A stretch of DNA of 64,000 nt, taken from positions 1-64,000 of the forward strand of contig USCT01000004.1 in NCBI GenBank assembly GCA_900553185.1, given 5' to 3'. A program made the translations under genes and the position numbers. The notes beneath the pieces were generated by a model that had not been told where the DNA came from, ran no database searches, and saw only the letters and a list, made by a program, of their open reading frames with translations. The stretch is from an uncultured Bacteroides sp. (GTDB lineage Bacteria > Bacteroidota > Bacteroidia > Bacteroidales > Bacteroidaceae). Each line of letters starts with the position of its first letter. The first letter of the stretch is position 1. Below, piece after piece: positions 53,051 through 62,044 of the stretch.

Positions 53051-54240
53051 TCTGTTCTTTTCTTGCTAACTAAAACATGGCTGGCGGCATTCACCAGCAA
53101 ACTGAGGGCCAAAGGTAATACTGTTAAATTAAATTCTTGGCCACAAAGCGGAAATAAGACTATAAAAATTGTTAAATACACCAAATTTACAAGATGATAG
53201 AGGTCTTTTTTACGTCGAATGGCACGATAAACCATCACAGGAAGGTAAACCAACGGGATCGGGTTAAACAACATCAGCAGCCAGTTGGAATCTACCGTAG
53301 GATGAACGGAACAGAAAAACAGAAAGGCTATGATACATCCGGCTACTCCCTGCATACCGTACAACAGAATATCCCACCCCCAATAAATGCACCTGTGACG
53401 CCATTGCAGCCAGGCAATCCAAACATTCAATGCCAGAAACAACGAAGCACACCACAATGGAGAAAGAGGGAAAGAAGATTCAGCTGGCTCCGGATCTACA
53501 TCAACCACCTTGAATTCCCTCGCCACCAACGGACGTTGTTTTCCATCGGCTGATACGATATAAGCCTGCGACGCAAATTCCTTCATATAAAACGGAGCAA
53601 ACATCTGCTGACGGATACCGATCGGAGCATCCGCTTCACCCCCCAGACACAAATCAATGCCAAACTCATCCCATGGAGAACCATTCGTGTATTGATGAAC
53701 AATCTGTCTGAAAGAAAAGGCAGGAACATCTTCCGGATATACGACAGTCCCGGATATTGCTTTCTCAATCTGATCACGCGCACGCGTCGTACAATTATCA
53801 TAAAAATAATTATAGCGATATACCCTGTTTTGAGGCAGATAATTTTCACGCAGCAAATCATACAACCGCTGCTTCTCAGCCTCAGTCAAATTCAATACCT
53901 GCTGATAAACCGAAGAGCCACGCATGGCATATTCCGATTCAAAATATATATAAGGTGTAACTCCAAGCTGATAGTCTGTTTCCCCCTTTACGAAACGGAG
54001 TACAAAATTAGGTGTACGAAAACTGAACATTCCGTAATTAAACACATAATCTTCACCCCGTGTAAAGTTCTGATAACGGATAGCCGTATGACCGAACAAC
54101 TCATATATTTCCTGCCCGGGAGCACAAGTCAACAGACTAAGTTGAATGCTATCCGACTGCTGAGCCCGGAGAGGGGACAGTCCTATCAGGAAACAGAACA
54201 ACAGCAAAAATCTCATTTTTCCTACAATTATTACTTCCAC
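53047..54240 (-). CDS. DUF4105 (Lnb N-terminal-like) membrane protein
   Basis: A 397-residue protein. After a signal peptide (PLRAQQ) comes a periplasmic DUF4105 domain (about 30-250) with GQEIYELFGHTAIRY, FNYGMFSF and NYFYDNCTTRARDQI; the His and Cys suggest a papain-like/NlpC-type fold. The C-terminal part has about four or five membrane helices. It is related to the N-terminal domain seen in lacto-N-biosidase accessory proteins. Enzyme activity is not established. It is first in a two-gene operon with the PafA-like protein. Confidence 0.85.
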   Translation of the reverse strand: MEVIIVGKMRFLLLFCFLIGLSPLRAQQSDSIQLSLLTCAPGQEIYELFGHTAIRYQNFTRGEDYVFNYGMFSFRTPNFVLRFVKGETDYQLGVTPYIYFESEYAMRGSSVYQQVLNLTEAEKQRLYDLLRENYLPQNRVYRYNYFYDNCTTRARDQIEKAISGTVVYPEDVPAFSFRQIVHQYTNGSPWDEFGIDLCLGGEADAPIGIRQQMFAPFYMKEFASQAYIVSADGKQRPLVAREFKVVDVDPEPAESSFPLSPLWCASLFLALNVWIAWLQWRHRCIYWGWDILLYGMQGVAGCIIAFLFFCSVHPTVDSNWLLMLFNPIPLVYLPVMVYRAIRRKKDLYHLVNLVYLTIFIVLFPLCGQEFNLTVLPLALSLLVNAASHVLVSKKRTE

Positions 54241-54254
54241 ACAATATTTTGTTG

Positions 54255-54288
54255 CAAAAATACGGTGAATAATTCATTCCAAATCAAA
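54255..54288 (-). promoter_or_regulatory. promoter of the DUF4105 operon
   Basis: Minus strand TTTG (54285-54288), 22-nt spacer, TATTTTTG (54255-54262), 15 nt before the start codon. An alternative TTTG lies at 54280-54283. Confidence 0.6.
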
Positions 54289-54328
54289 ATAAATCATTAT
54301 TTTTATGGACAATCTGTGTATTTTTACG

Positions 54329-54337
54329 TTACTTTGC
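54329..54337 (+). promoter_or_regulatory. -7 box for the coaX operon
   Basis: TTACTTTGC, one mismatch to TAnnTTTG, 22 nt before the coaX start; the -33 region is only T-rich (54298-54304). It may drive the plus-strand run coaX to the CNNM gene. Confidence 0.5.
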
Positions 54338-54359
54338 AAACAAAACCAACGAACGTAAC

Positions 54360-55085
54360 GTGAATTTAGTAATAGATATAGGAAACACGGTTGCAAAACT
54401 TGCCGTATTCAACGGCAACCAGATCATTGAAGTATTGAGAGGATCCAACCATAGTCTGGATTGTCTGCAATTGCTATACCATAAATATCCGATTGAAAAG
54501 GGTATCATAGCTTCAGTCATTACACTGAGTAAAACAATTCGCAGACAACTGAAAGAAACACCTTTCCCCATGATTGAGCTGAATTACCAGACTCCCGTAC
54601 CAATACGGAACTTGTACCGTACTCCTCAGACACTGGGAATGGACCGTCTGGCAGCCGTTATAGGAGCCACCGAACAACAACCCGGAAAAAATCTGCTGGT
54701 CATTGATGCAGGAACTGCATTGACGTACGAATTCATCGATGCCGAAGGAAACTATCATGGTGGAAATATCTCCCCGGGTATCTATACACGTTTCAAAGCC
54801 CTGAATGCCTGCTGCGACAAACTGCCGCTGATAGAAAAAGACGGTGATCGTCCGGATTTCGGTTACAATACGGAAACCGCTATTCGCTCAGGAGTCATCA
54901 AAGGTATGGAGTTCGAAATAGAAGGATACATCACACGTATGCAAAAGAAATATCCGGATCTTTTGGTTTTTTTAACTGGAGGAGATAAATTTTCTTTTGA
55001 TACAAACTTAAAAAGTATCATATTTGCAGATAGATTTTTAGTCTTGAAAGGTTTAAACAGAATATTGAATTACAATGTCAAGTAA
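54360..55085 (+). CDS. coaX: type III pantothenate kinase
   Basis: CoaX phosphorylates pantothenate, the first step of CoA synthesis. Its 241 residues have the ASKHA phosphate motif VIDIGNTVAKLAVF at the N-terminus, TLGMDRLAAV, LVIDAGTALTYEFID and GGNISPG, and VFLTGGD near the end. The initiation codon is GTG (54360). It overlaps the OMP gene by 11 nt. Confidence 0.96.
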   Translation: MNLVIDIGNTVAKLAVFNGNQIIEVLRGSNHSLDCLQLLYHKYPIEKGIIASVITLSKTIRRQLKETPFPMIELNYQTPVPIRNLYRTPQTLGMDRLAAVIGATEQQPGKNLLVIDAGTALTYEFIDAEGNYHGGNISPGIYTRFKALNACCDKLPLIEKDGDRPDFGYNTETAIRSGVIKGMEFEIEGYITRMQKKYPDLLVFLTGGDKFSFDTNLKSIIFADRFLVLKGLNRILNYNVK

Positions 55086-56337
55086 TAAAGCACTTTTTAG
55101 CGCGCTGTTCATCATGATGGGAGTTGCAGCTGCGAATGCACAATCAAGCACAAATTCTCCCTATACACGGTATGGTTTAGGGGAATTATCCAGTCCGGGA
55201 TTTGCACACAACGCAGCAATGGGAGGTATAGGATATGCTTTAAGATCCAGCGAACAGATAAATGTGATGAACCCTGCCTCCTACAGTGCAGTAGATTCGC
55301 TTTCCTTCATGTTTGACACAGGCATGAGTCTGAAAAGTTCCAATTATCAGGAAAACGGATATAAAAGTAACGCCAAGAATGCTACCTTCGATTATTTGGC
55401 AATGCAGTTCAGACTACATCCCAGGTTGGGAGTTGCGATTGGATTTACACCATACTCCAATGTAGGTTACAAATTCAGCCAGTCAACAGATATTGCAAAC
55501 AGCGATGATGTAACGCTTAGCAATACATTTTATGGCGACGGAGGATTACAACAGATTTTCGGAGGGTTAGGATTCAAGATTCTGAAGAATTTGTCGATCG
55601 GAGCCAATGTAGGGTATCTCTACGGACAAATAGATTATCAGACCTTGGCGACTCTCAGCAATGGAGGGGATCAGACTTTGGTTTATAACGATCTCAGCAT
55701 TAACAGCTATACCGTAAATTTCGGTCTGCAATATACCCAAAAGTTAGGAAAGAATAACTGGCTCACATTGGGACTTGTATACGACCTGGGACACGATGTC
55801 AAATCAACAGAAGTCAAGGGCATACAAGTAACAGACGGAGAAAACTATTCCGAGAAAACTGAAGAAACAGTCAAAGACTCATACGGTATACCCAATGTCA
55901 TCGGAGCAGGATTAACCTGGAAACACAAACAGAACCTGATCGTAGGATTTGACTATACATTGCAGCAGTGGGGAAAAGTAAAATACGACAATGCGACAGA
56001 CTTTTACAAAGACCGTACACGCGTAGCTGCAGGAGTAGAATATCTACCCTATTTATACGGACGAAATTATTTGTCACGTATCCGCTATCGGGCAGGAGCC
56101 TATTATTCTACTTCCTACATGAAGTTACCCCAGTATGAAGGTCCTAAAGAATGGGGAGTAAGTGCCGGATTTGGATTGCCGCTGACACTTTTTCACCACA
56201 ATACAGTGCTGAACATTACCGGACAATATACACGAGTGGTTCCTTCCGTAAAAAACATGCTGTCAGAAAACCGCTTTGTGTTAAAGCTGGGCTTGACTTT
56301 CAACCAGCATTGGTTCATGAAAGGACAAGTTAACTAA
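55075..56337 (+). CDS. outer-membrane beta-barrel protein, hypothetical
   Basis: A 420-residue protein with a signal peptide (MMGVAAANAQSS). It starts its mature part with SPYTRYGLGELSSPGFAHNAAMGGIGYALRSS followed by MNPASY, a pattern seen in Bacteroidetes outer-membrane proteins of the FadL/PorV-like fold. It continues with about 14 amphipathic strands and ends VLKLGLTFNQHWFMKGQVN. Function unknown. It overlaps coaX and precedes a TPR protein by 42 nt. Confidence 0.82.
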   Translation: MSSNKALFSALFIMMGVAAANAQSSTNSPYTRYGLGELSSPGFAHNAAMGGIGYALRSSEQINVMNPASYSAVDSLSFMFDTGMSLKSSNYQENGYKSNAKNATFDYLAMQFRLHPRLGVAIGFTPYSNVGYKFSQSTDIANSDDVTLSNTFYGDGGLQQIFGGLGFKILKNLSIGANVGYLYGQIDYQTLATLSNGGDQTLVYNDLSINSYTVNFGLQYTQKLGKNNWLTLGLVYDLGHDVKSTEVKGIQVTDGENYSEKTEETVKDSYGIPNVIGAGLTWKHKQNLIVGFDYTLQQWGKVKYDNATDFYKDRTRVAAGVEYLPYLYGRNYLSRIRYRAGAYYSTSYMKLPQYEGPKEWGVSAGFGLPLTLFHHNTVLNITGQYTRVVPSVKNMLSENRFVLKLGLTFNQHWFMKGQVN

Positions 56338-56379
56338 CCTTTAAATAAGAAATGAAGAACAACTTAATATTTATATACA

Positions 56380-57738
56380 ATGAAGATGAAGATGTTTACA
56401 ATGCTGTGTGTACTTTCATTAGGCGCAACAGCAACTTTTGCTCAAAAAGGAGTAGAAGATGGTTCAAGATTTGGACACGGAGAAGACAGTGTACGTTGCT
56501 TGAAGAATATCAGTATTTATACTGAATATGTCAAGACAGACAACTTTAAAGATGCTTACCAGCCTTGGAAGGCAGTGTTTACAGAAGCTCCAACTGCACA
56601 AGTAGGTACCTATACTAACGGTACAAAGATTTTGCGTGCATTGATTGCCGACTCTAAAGATGCAGCTCAGCAAAAAGCCTATATGGATGAATTGATGGCT
56701 GTTTATGACCAACGTATCAAGTATCTTGACAAGTTAAATACCCTGGTAAAAAAGCCTGTTACCAAAGGATCTATTTTAGGTCTTCAGGTACACGATTATC
56801 TGAATTATTGTGGCAACATAGATATAAATAAAGCATACGCCATGAGTAAAGAAGCTGTAGACAGCGAGAAAGAAAATTCAGAATACTACGTATTGCAGGA
56901 ATTCATGGATATATCTTCACGCAAGCTGAAAGCTGATGACAACCATAAAGAACAGTTCATTCAAGACTATCTGACGACAGCAAACTATGCAGATGCCGCA
57001 TATAAGGCAGCTTCATCAGAAAAAGACAAAAAACTGTTGAAACTGGCAAAAGACAATGTAGATGCTTACTTTATCAACAGTGGTGCTGCCAGCTGTGAAA
57101 ACTTACAGACTATTTATGGTCCGAAAGTAGAACAGAACAAGACAAACCTCGACTATCTGAAGCAGGTTATCAACGTAATGCAGCTGCTGAAATGTACAGA
57201 GGAAGAAGCTTATTTCGCTGCTTCCGAAGCCGCTCATGCCATTGAACCGACAGCTGCTACTGCCGTAGGTTGTGGATACATGTATTACAAAAAAGGAGAT
57301 CTTGACAAGAGCTTGAGCTATTTTGACCAGGCCATCGAATTGGAACAGGATCCTATGAAGAAAGCAGACAACTGCTACAGTGCTGCCGTTATCTTGTTCA
57401 GCAAAAAACAGCTGAGCCGTGCAAAACAGTATGCCAACAAAGCTTTGTCTTACAACCCTAATTACGGCGAAGCTTATATCCTGATTGCACAGATGTATGC
57501 ATCAAGTCCTAACTGGAACAACGAACCGGCTCTGAACAAATGTACTTACTTCGCAGTAATCGATAAATTGCAGCGTGCTAAGAGTGTAGACCCAAGTGTT
57601 ACTGAAAAAGCCAACCAGCTGATCAGAACTTATGCCGCTCATACTCCGAAAGATGAAGATTTGTTCTTCTTAGGTTTGAAGAAAGGTACTTCCGTAACAA
57701 TCGGCGGATGGATCGGTGAAACAACAACTATCAGATAA
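56380..57738 (+). CDS. periplasmic TPR-repeat protein
   Basis: A 452-residue exported protein (signal ending near ATFAQK, residue 22). The N-terminal half is helical (KNISIYTEYVKTDNFKDAYQPW). The C-terminal half has clear TPR units (KGDLDKSLSYFDQAIELE, LSRAKQYANKALSYNPNYGEAYILIAQMY). Function unknown. It lies between the OMP gene and lptC, so an envelope assembly role is plausible. Confidence 0.85.
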   Translation: MKMKMFTMLCVLSLGATATFAQKGVEDGSRFGHGEDSVRCLKNISIYTEYVKTDNFKDAYQPWKAVFTEAPTAQVGTYTNGTKILRALIADSKDAAQQKAYMDELMAVYDQRIKYLDKLNTLVKKPVTKGSILGLQVHDYLNYCGNIDINKAYAMSKEAVDSEKENSEYYVLQEFMDISSRKLKADDNHKEQFIQDYLTTANYADAAYKAASSEKDKKLLKLAKDNVDAYFINSGAASCENLQTIYGPKVEQNKTNLDYLKQVINVMQLLKCTEEEAYFAASEAAHAIEPTAATAVGCGYMYYKKGDLDKSLSYFDQAIELEQDPMKKADNCYSAAVILFSKKQLSRAKQYANKALSYNPNYGEAYILIAQMYASSPNWNNEPALNKCTYFAVIDKLQRAKSVDPSVTEKANQLIRTYAAHTPKDEDLFFLGLKKGTSVTIGGWIGETTTIR

Positions 57739-57740
57739 TT

Positions 57741-58358
57741 ATGTCCGATAAACAGAAAAGTACAACATTTCAATCTCTGATAAGCATAACAGTTGCCATT
57801 TGGGCAACTGTTATGTTTCTTTTTTTACCGGCTTGCGGAAAAAAGGAAAAACCAATGGCCGACGCAGTCAGTGAAAAAGATTCATTGCCTGACATGAAAA
57901 CCACAGGCGTAACAACCCTGATTTCAGATTCCGGAACCATCCGGTATAAAATCATCACAGAAGAATGGCTGATCTACAGCCATAGAAACCCTCCCTTCTG
58001 GGCCTTCGAAAAAGGAATTTACCTGGAAAAATTTGACAGTATTTTCCATGTAGATGCCAGTATCAAGGCAGATACTGCTTACTATTACGAGCCTCAGAAA
58101 CTATGGGAACTAAGAGGAAACGTACATATACAGAATCAACAAGGCGACAAGTTTGATACTCAACTCATGTTTTGGGATCAAACCAAAGAAAAAATATATT
58201 CTGACAAATACATACGTATTGAACAGATTGACAAGATTCTGACCGGTTATGGCTTTGAATCCAATCAACAGCTTACAGCTTATCAGATATTCAATAACAC
58301 AGGAATCTTTACCGTAGAAGATCAGGCACCGGCAGATTCCGCCCAAACTTCAAAATAG
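57741..58358 (+). CDS. lptC: LPS export periplasmic bridge protein LptC
   Basis: A 205-residue protein with an N-terminal membrane segment/lipoprotein-like region (VAIWATVMFLFLPAC). A beta-jelly-roll LptC domain follows (YKIITEEWLIYS, EKGIYLEKFDSIFHVDASIKADTAYYY, LWELRGNVHIQN, FDTQLMFWDQTKEKIYSD). LptC takes LPS from LptFGB and hands it to LptA in the trans-envelope bridge. It starts 2 nt after the TPR gene and precedes the CNNM gene by 21 nt. Confidence 0.9.
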   Translation: MSDKQKSTTFQSLISITVAIWATVMFLFLPACGKKEKPMADAVSEKDSLPDMKTTGVTTLISDSGTIRYKIITEEWLIYSHRNPPFWAFEKGIYLEKFDSIFHVDASIKADTAYYYEPQKLWELRGNVHIQNQQGDKFDTQLMFWDQTKEKIYSDKYIRIEQIDKILTGYGFESNQQLTAYQIFNNTGIFTVEDQAPADSAQTSK

Positions 58359-58379
58359 CGTAGAAAACATACTACCAAT

Positions 58380-59636
58380 ATGGGACTCATCATACCATTA
58401 CTTATCTCGATGGCATTTTCCGCATTCTTCTCGGGTATGGAAATTGCCTTTGTATCTTCCAGCAAATTACGTTTCGAAATGGAAAAGGGAAACGACATGA
58501 CTACCCGGATACTGTCTGTTTTTTACCATAACCCTAACAACTTTATTTCTACGATGTTGGTAGGAAACAATATAGCACTGGTTATTTATGGTATTTTCAT
58601 GGCACAGATTATCCAGGATCATCTGCTCGCAGGCATTATAACAAACGAAGCAAGTCTGGTTATCATACAAACACTCATTTCAACTTTTATCATTCTGGTA
58701 ACAGGAGAATTCCTACCCAAAATGTTGTTTAAAATAAACCCCAACATGGCGCTCCGGATTTTTGCTGTACCCACATATATCTGTTACATCGTGCTCTATC
58801 CTATCAGTCGGTTTGCCTCTACACTGTCTACAGGCATCCTTTACCTGACAGGCACACGTATCAACAAAGAAGATACAGACAAGGCATTTACCAAAGTCGA
58901 TCTGGATTATTTCATCCAAAGCAGCATAGAGGAGTCCGGAAACCAGCAGGAAATTGACACAGAAGTCAAGATATTCCAGAATGCGCTGGACTTCTCTACC
59001 ATAAAAATACGTGACTGCATGATTCCACGTACAGAAATCATTGCAGTGGATCAGGAAGCCTCTCTGGAAGAGCTAAAAGAAACTTTTATAGAAAATGGTA
59101 TCAGCAAGGTTATCGTATACAAGAATGACATTGATAATATCATTGGCTATATCCATTCGTCAGAAATGTTCAAAAAACTAAGCGACTGGAGAAAAAACAT
59201 ACGTACCATCCCCATCGTACCTGAAACAATGAGCGCCCATAAACTCATGAAACTTTTCATGCAACAGAAACGTTCATTGGCTATTGTTGTAGACGAATTT
59301 GGAGGTACCGCCGGTATCGTCGCTCTGGAAGACCTCGTTGAAGAAATTCTGGGAGATATCGAAGATGAACACGATACCAATTCTACCATTGCCAAAGAGA
59401 TAGGAGAGAATGAATACATTCTGTCGGGACGACTGGAAATAGAAAAAGCCAACGAGGAATTCGGACTGAATTTGCCGGAAAGCGACGATTATCAGACCAT
59501 AGGCGGATTAATTCTGCACGAATATCAAAGCTTTCCAAAAGTACACGAAATCATTACGATCGGCAACTTTCAGTTCAAAATCATCAAAGTTACAGCCACA
59601 AAAATAGAGCTTGTGAAGTTGAAAGTACAGAAATAA
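58380..59636 (+). CDS. CNNM/CorC-type transporter (hemolysin-family) with CBS pair
   Basis: A 418-residue inner-membrane protein. A DUF21/CNNM domain (about 1-175) has AFFSGMEIAFVSSSKL and about three or four helices. A cytosolic CBS pair follows (about 200-330, IRDCMIPRTEIIAV and AIVVDEFGGTAGIVALEDLVEEILGDI), then a CorC/HlyC C-terminal domain (about 335-418). The family is linked to magnesium/cobalt efflux. In Bacteroidetes it commonly follows lptC. Confidence 0.93.
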   Translation: MGLIIPLLISMAFSAFFSGMEIAFVSSSKLRFEMEKGNDMTTRILSVFYHNPNNFISTMLVGNNIALVIYGIFMAQIIQDHLLAGIITNEASLVIIQTLISTFIILVTGEFLPKMLFKINPNMALRIFAVPTYICYIVLYPISRFASTLSTGILYLTGTRINKEDTDKAFTKVDLDYFIQSSIEESGNQQEIDTEVKIFQNALDFSTIKIRDCMIPRTEIIAVDQEASLEELKETFIENGISKVIVYKNDIDNIIGYIHSSEMFKKLSDWRKNIRTIPIVPETMSAHKLMKLFMQQKRSLAIVVDEFGGTAGIVALEDLVEEILGDIEDEHDTNSTIAKEIGENEYILSGRLEIEKANEEFGLNLPESDDYQTIGGLILHEYQSFPKVHEIITIGNFQFKIIKVTATKIELVKLKVQK

Positions 59637-59679
59637 GCATTTTTTTAACCAAAAAATAGTGACTGAAAAGCATTTTTTG

Positions 59680-59687
59680 TATCTTCG
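59680..59687 (+). promoter_or_regulatory. possible -7 box for the PpiD-like gene
   Basis: TATCTTCG, one mismatch to TAnnTTTG, about 53 nt before the start codon and after a T-rich stretch. No -33 TTTG seen, so this is tentative. Confidence 0.35.
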
Positions 59688-59740
59688 TGCGCTAATTATG
59701 AATAGAATAAAAACAATAAATAAAAAATAATCACATCTAA

Positions 59741-61876
59741 ATGGCAACTTTACAAACAATTCGAAGCAAAGGACCCCTGTTGGTCATTGTTATTGGTCTT
59801 GCCCTTTTTGCCTTTATCGCAGGTGATGCATGGAAAGTACTCCAGCCTCATCAGGGAAAACAAGACGTTGGAGAAGTAAACGGAAAAGAACTTTCCGCAC
59901 AAGATTTTCAAAAAATGGTGGACGAATACAGCGAAGTTATCAAAATGACTAATGGACTAAATTCGCTCACAGATGAACAATTGACAAATATCAAAGACCA
60001 GGTATGGCAGACTTATGTAAACAATCAGCTGATTGCTGCCGAAGCCCAAAAACTTGGTCTGACAGTTACAGATGCTGAAATCAAGGCCATTATTGAACAA
60101 GGTACTCATCCATTATTGATGCAGACTCCTTTCCGCAATCCACAGACTGGTGCCTTCGATAAAGATATGCTGAAAAAATTCCTGGTAGATTACGCAAATA
60201 TGAACAATGGCCAAATGCCTGCCCAGTATGCCGAATACTACCAGAAAATGGGTAATTTCTGGAAGTTTATTGAAAAAACGCTGAAAGAATCTACTTTGGC
60301 TGAAAAATATCAGAACCTGATAGCAAAATCTTTAATTTCGAATTCTGTATCAGCTGAAGATGCATTCAAGTCACGTACAGAACAGAGCGACCTGCTCCTG
60401 GCAGGTGTTCCTTATAGCACCATCAACGATTCTACCATTCAGGTAAGCGATGCCGAAATTAAAGAACTGTACAACCAGAAGAAAGAACAGTTCAAACAAT
60501 TGGTAGAAACCCGTGACATCCGCTATATTGATATCAAAGTGGTTCCTTCGGACGCTGACAGAAAGGCCGTTCAGCAGGAAGTAACCGAATACAGCAACCA
60601 ATTGGCCAATACAACAACAGATTATGCTTCATTTGTCCGTACAAGTGGCTCTTCTGTATCTTATTCAGATGTACCTGTAAGCAAAAACGTATTGCCGTCT
60701 GATGTAACTGCCCGTCTGGATTCGACAGCTGTCAACGAAGTATACGGCCCTTATTACAATCAGGCCGATGATTCTTACAACGCATTTAAGATCATTGCCA
60801 AAGTAACAGCTCCTGATTCCATTCAGTTCCGTCAGATTCAAGTATACGCCGACAGTGAAGAAAAGACCAAGACTTTGGCCGACAGTATCTATAACGCCCT
60901 GAAAGGTGGAGCTGACTTTGCAGAACTGGCAAAGAAATATGGACAGACAGGAGAAACTACATGGGTAAATGCACAAAGCTGGGAAGGAGCCGAACTGGAT
61001 GCAGAAAATACAAAATTCATCAATACCCTGATCAACCAGCCTGTAAACGAACTCGCCAACGTACAGATAGGACAAGCCAACCTGATTCTGCAAATCATGG
61101 ATAAAAAAGCTAACCAGAACAAATACAAGGTAGCCGTAGTAAAACGTCCGGTAGAATTCAGCAAGGAAACCTACAATGCCGCCTATAACAAATTCAGTCA
61201 GTTTGTAGCTCAGAACACAACTGTAGCTGAAATTGAAAAGAATGCAGAAGAAAACGGATATTCATTAATTCCCCGCAATGATTTTTCCAGCGCTGAACAC
61301 TATGTAGGCGGAGTAAAATCTACTCGTGAAGCATTAAAATGGATCTTCGCTGCCAAACCCGGTGAAGTATCTCCTCTTTATGAATGTGGCGAAAACGATC
61401 ACTTAATGGTAGTGGTTCTTGATAAAATCCATGAAGCCGGATACCGTGACATCAATTCTGTAGCCGATATGCTCCGCGCCGAAATCCGTCAGGACAAAAA
61501 GGCAGAAAAGATCATGGCACAGATGAAAGGTTTCAAATCACTGGAACAGGTAAAAGGCCTGAACGGTGCTGTCAGCGACACAATCAAACATGTCACCTTC
61601 TCTGCACCAGCCTATATCTCAGCAGTCAGATACAATGAACCTGTGATTGGTGCATACGCAGCCAAAACAGCCGTAAACCAGGTCAGCGCTCCGATCAAAG
61701 GAAACGCCGGAGTATACATGATCCAAGTGCTTCAGAAAGATAAAACAGCTGAAAAATACGATGCCAAGAAGGAAGAAGAAACTCTGTCCAACATGGCAGC
61801 ACGTATGAGCAGCCAGTTTATCAACGATTTATATCAGAAAGCCAATGTTATAGACGAACGTTACCTGTTCTTCTAA
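59741..61876 (+). CDS. membrane-anchored peptidyl-prolyl isomerase (PpiD/SurA-type)
   Basis: A 711-residue periplasmic foldase. One N-terminal transmembrane helix (GPLLVIVIGLALFAFIAGD) anchors a SurA_N-like chaperone region (about 35-230). Two parvulin-like segments follow (about 345-460, with ADSIYNALKGGADFAELAKKYGQTG, and about 500-620), then a C-terminal helical part. PpiD proteins assist newly exported envelope proteins at the Sec translocon. It has its own putative promoter and a strong terminator. Confidence 0.92.
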   Translation: MATLQTIRSKGPLLVIVIGLALFAFIAGDAWKVLQPHQGKQDVGEVNGKELSAQDFQKMVDEYSEVIKMTNGLNSLTDEQLTNIKDQVWQTYVNNQLIAAEAQKLGLTVTDAEIKAIIEQGTHPLLMQTPFRNPQTGAFDKDMLKKFLVDYANMNNGQMPAQYAEYYQKMGNFWKFIEKTLKESTLAEKYQNLIAKSLISNSVSAEDAFKSRTEQSDLLLAGVPYSTINDSTIQVSDAEIKELYNQKKEQFKQLVETRDIRYIDIKVVPSDADRKAVQQEVTEYSNQLANTTTDYASFVRTSGSSVSYSDVPVSKNVLPSDVTARLDSTAVNEVYGPYYNQADDSYNAFKIIAKVTAPDSIQFRQIQVYADSEEKTKTLADSIYNALKGGADFAELAKKYGQTGETTWVNAQSWEGAELDAENTKFINTLINQPVNELANVQIGQANLILQIMDKKANQNKYKVAVVKRPVEFSKETYNAAYNKFSQFVAQNTTVAEIEKNAEENGYSLIPRNDFSSAEHYVGGVKSTREALKWIFAAKPGEVSPLYECGENDHLMVVVLDKIHEAGYRDINSVADMLRAEIRQDKKAEKIMAQMKGFKSLEQVKGLNGAVSDTIKHVTFSAPAYISAVRYNEPVIGAYAAKTAVNQVSAPIKGNAGVYMIQVLQKDKTAEKYDAKKEEETLSNMAARMSSQFINDLYQKANVIDERYLFF

Positions 61877-61941
61877 TAATTACGGATGAAATGACTGGTT
61901 ATCCGAATAAATAAACGATAAACAGATTCATTATATCATAG

Positions 61942-61984
61942 AATAGGCCGTCTTGAATACTAATACATCGAGACGGCCTATTTT
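61942..61984 (+). terminator. intrinsic terminator after the PpiD-like gene
   Basis: A 12-bp perfect stem, AATAGGCCGTCT (61942-61953) with AGACGGCCTATT (61971-61982), then TTATT. Confidence 0.8.
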
Positions 61985-62044
61985 ATTAATCTCTATCCAG
62001 CACTGAACTAGTAAGCAATTACCATAACCACAAAAACATATCGT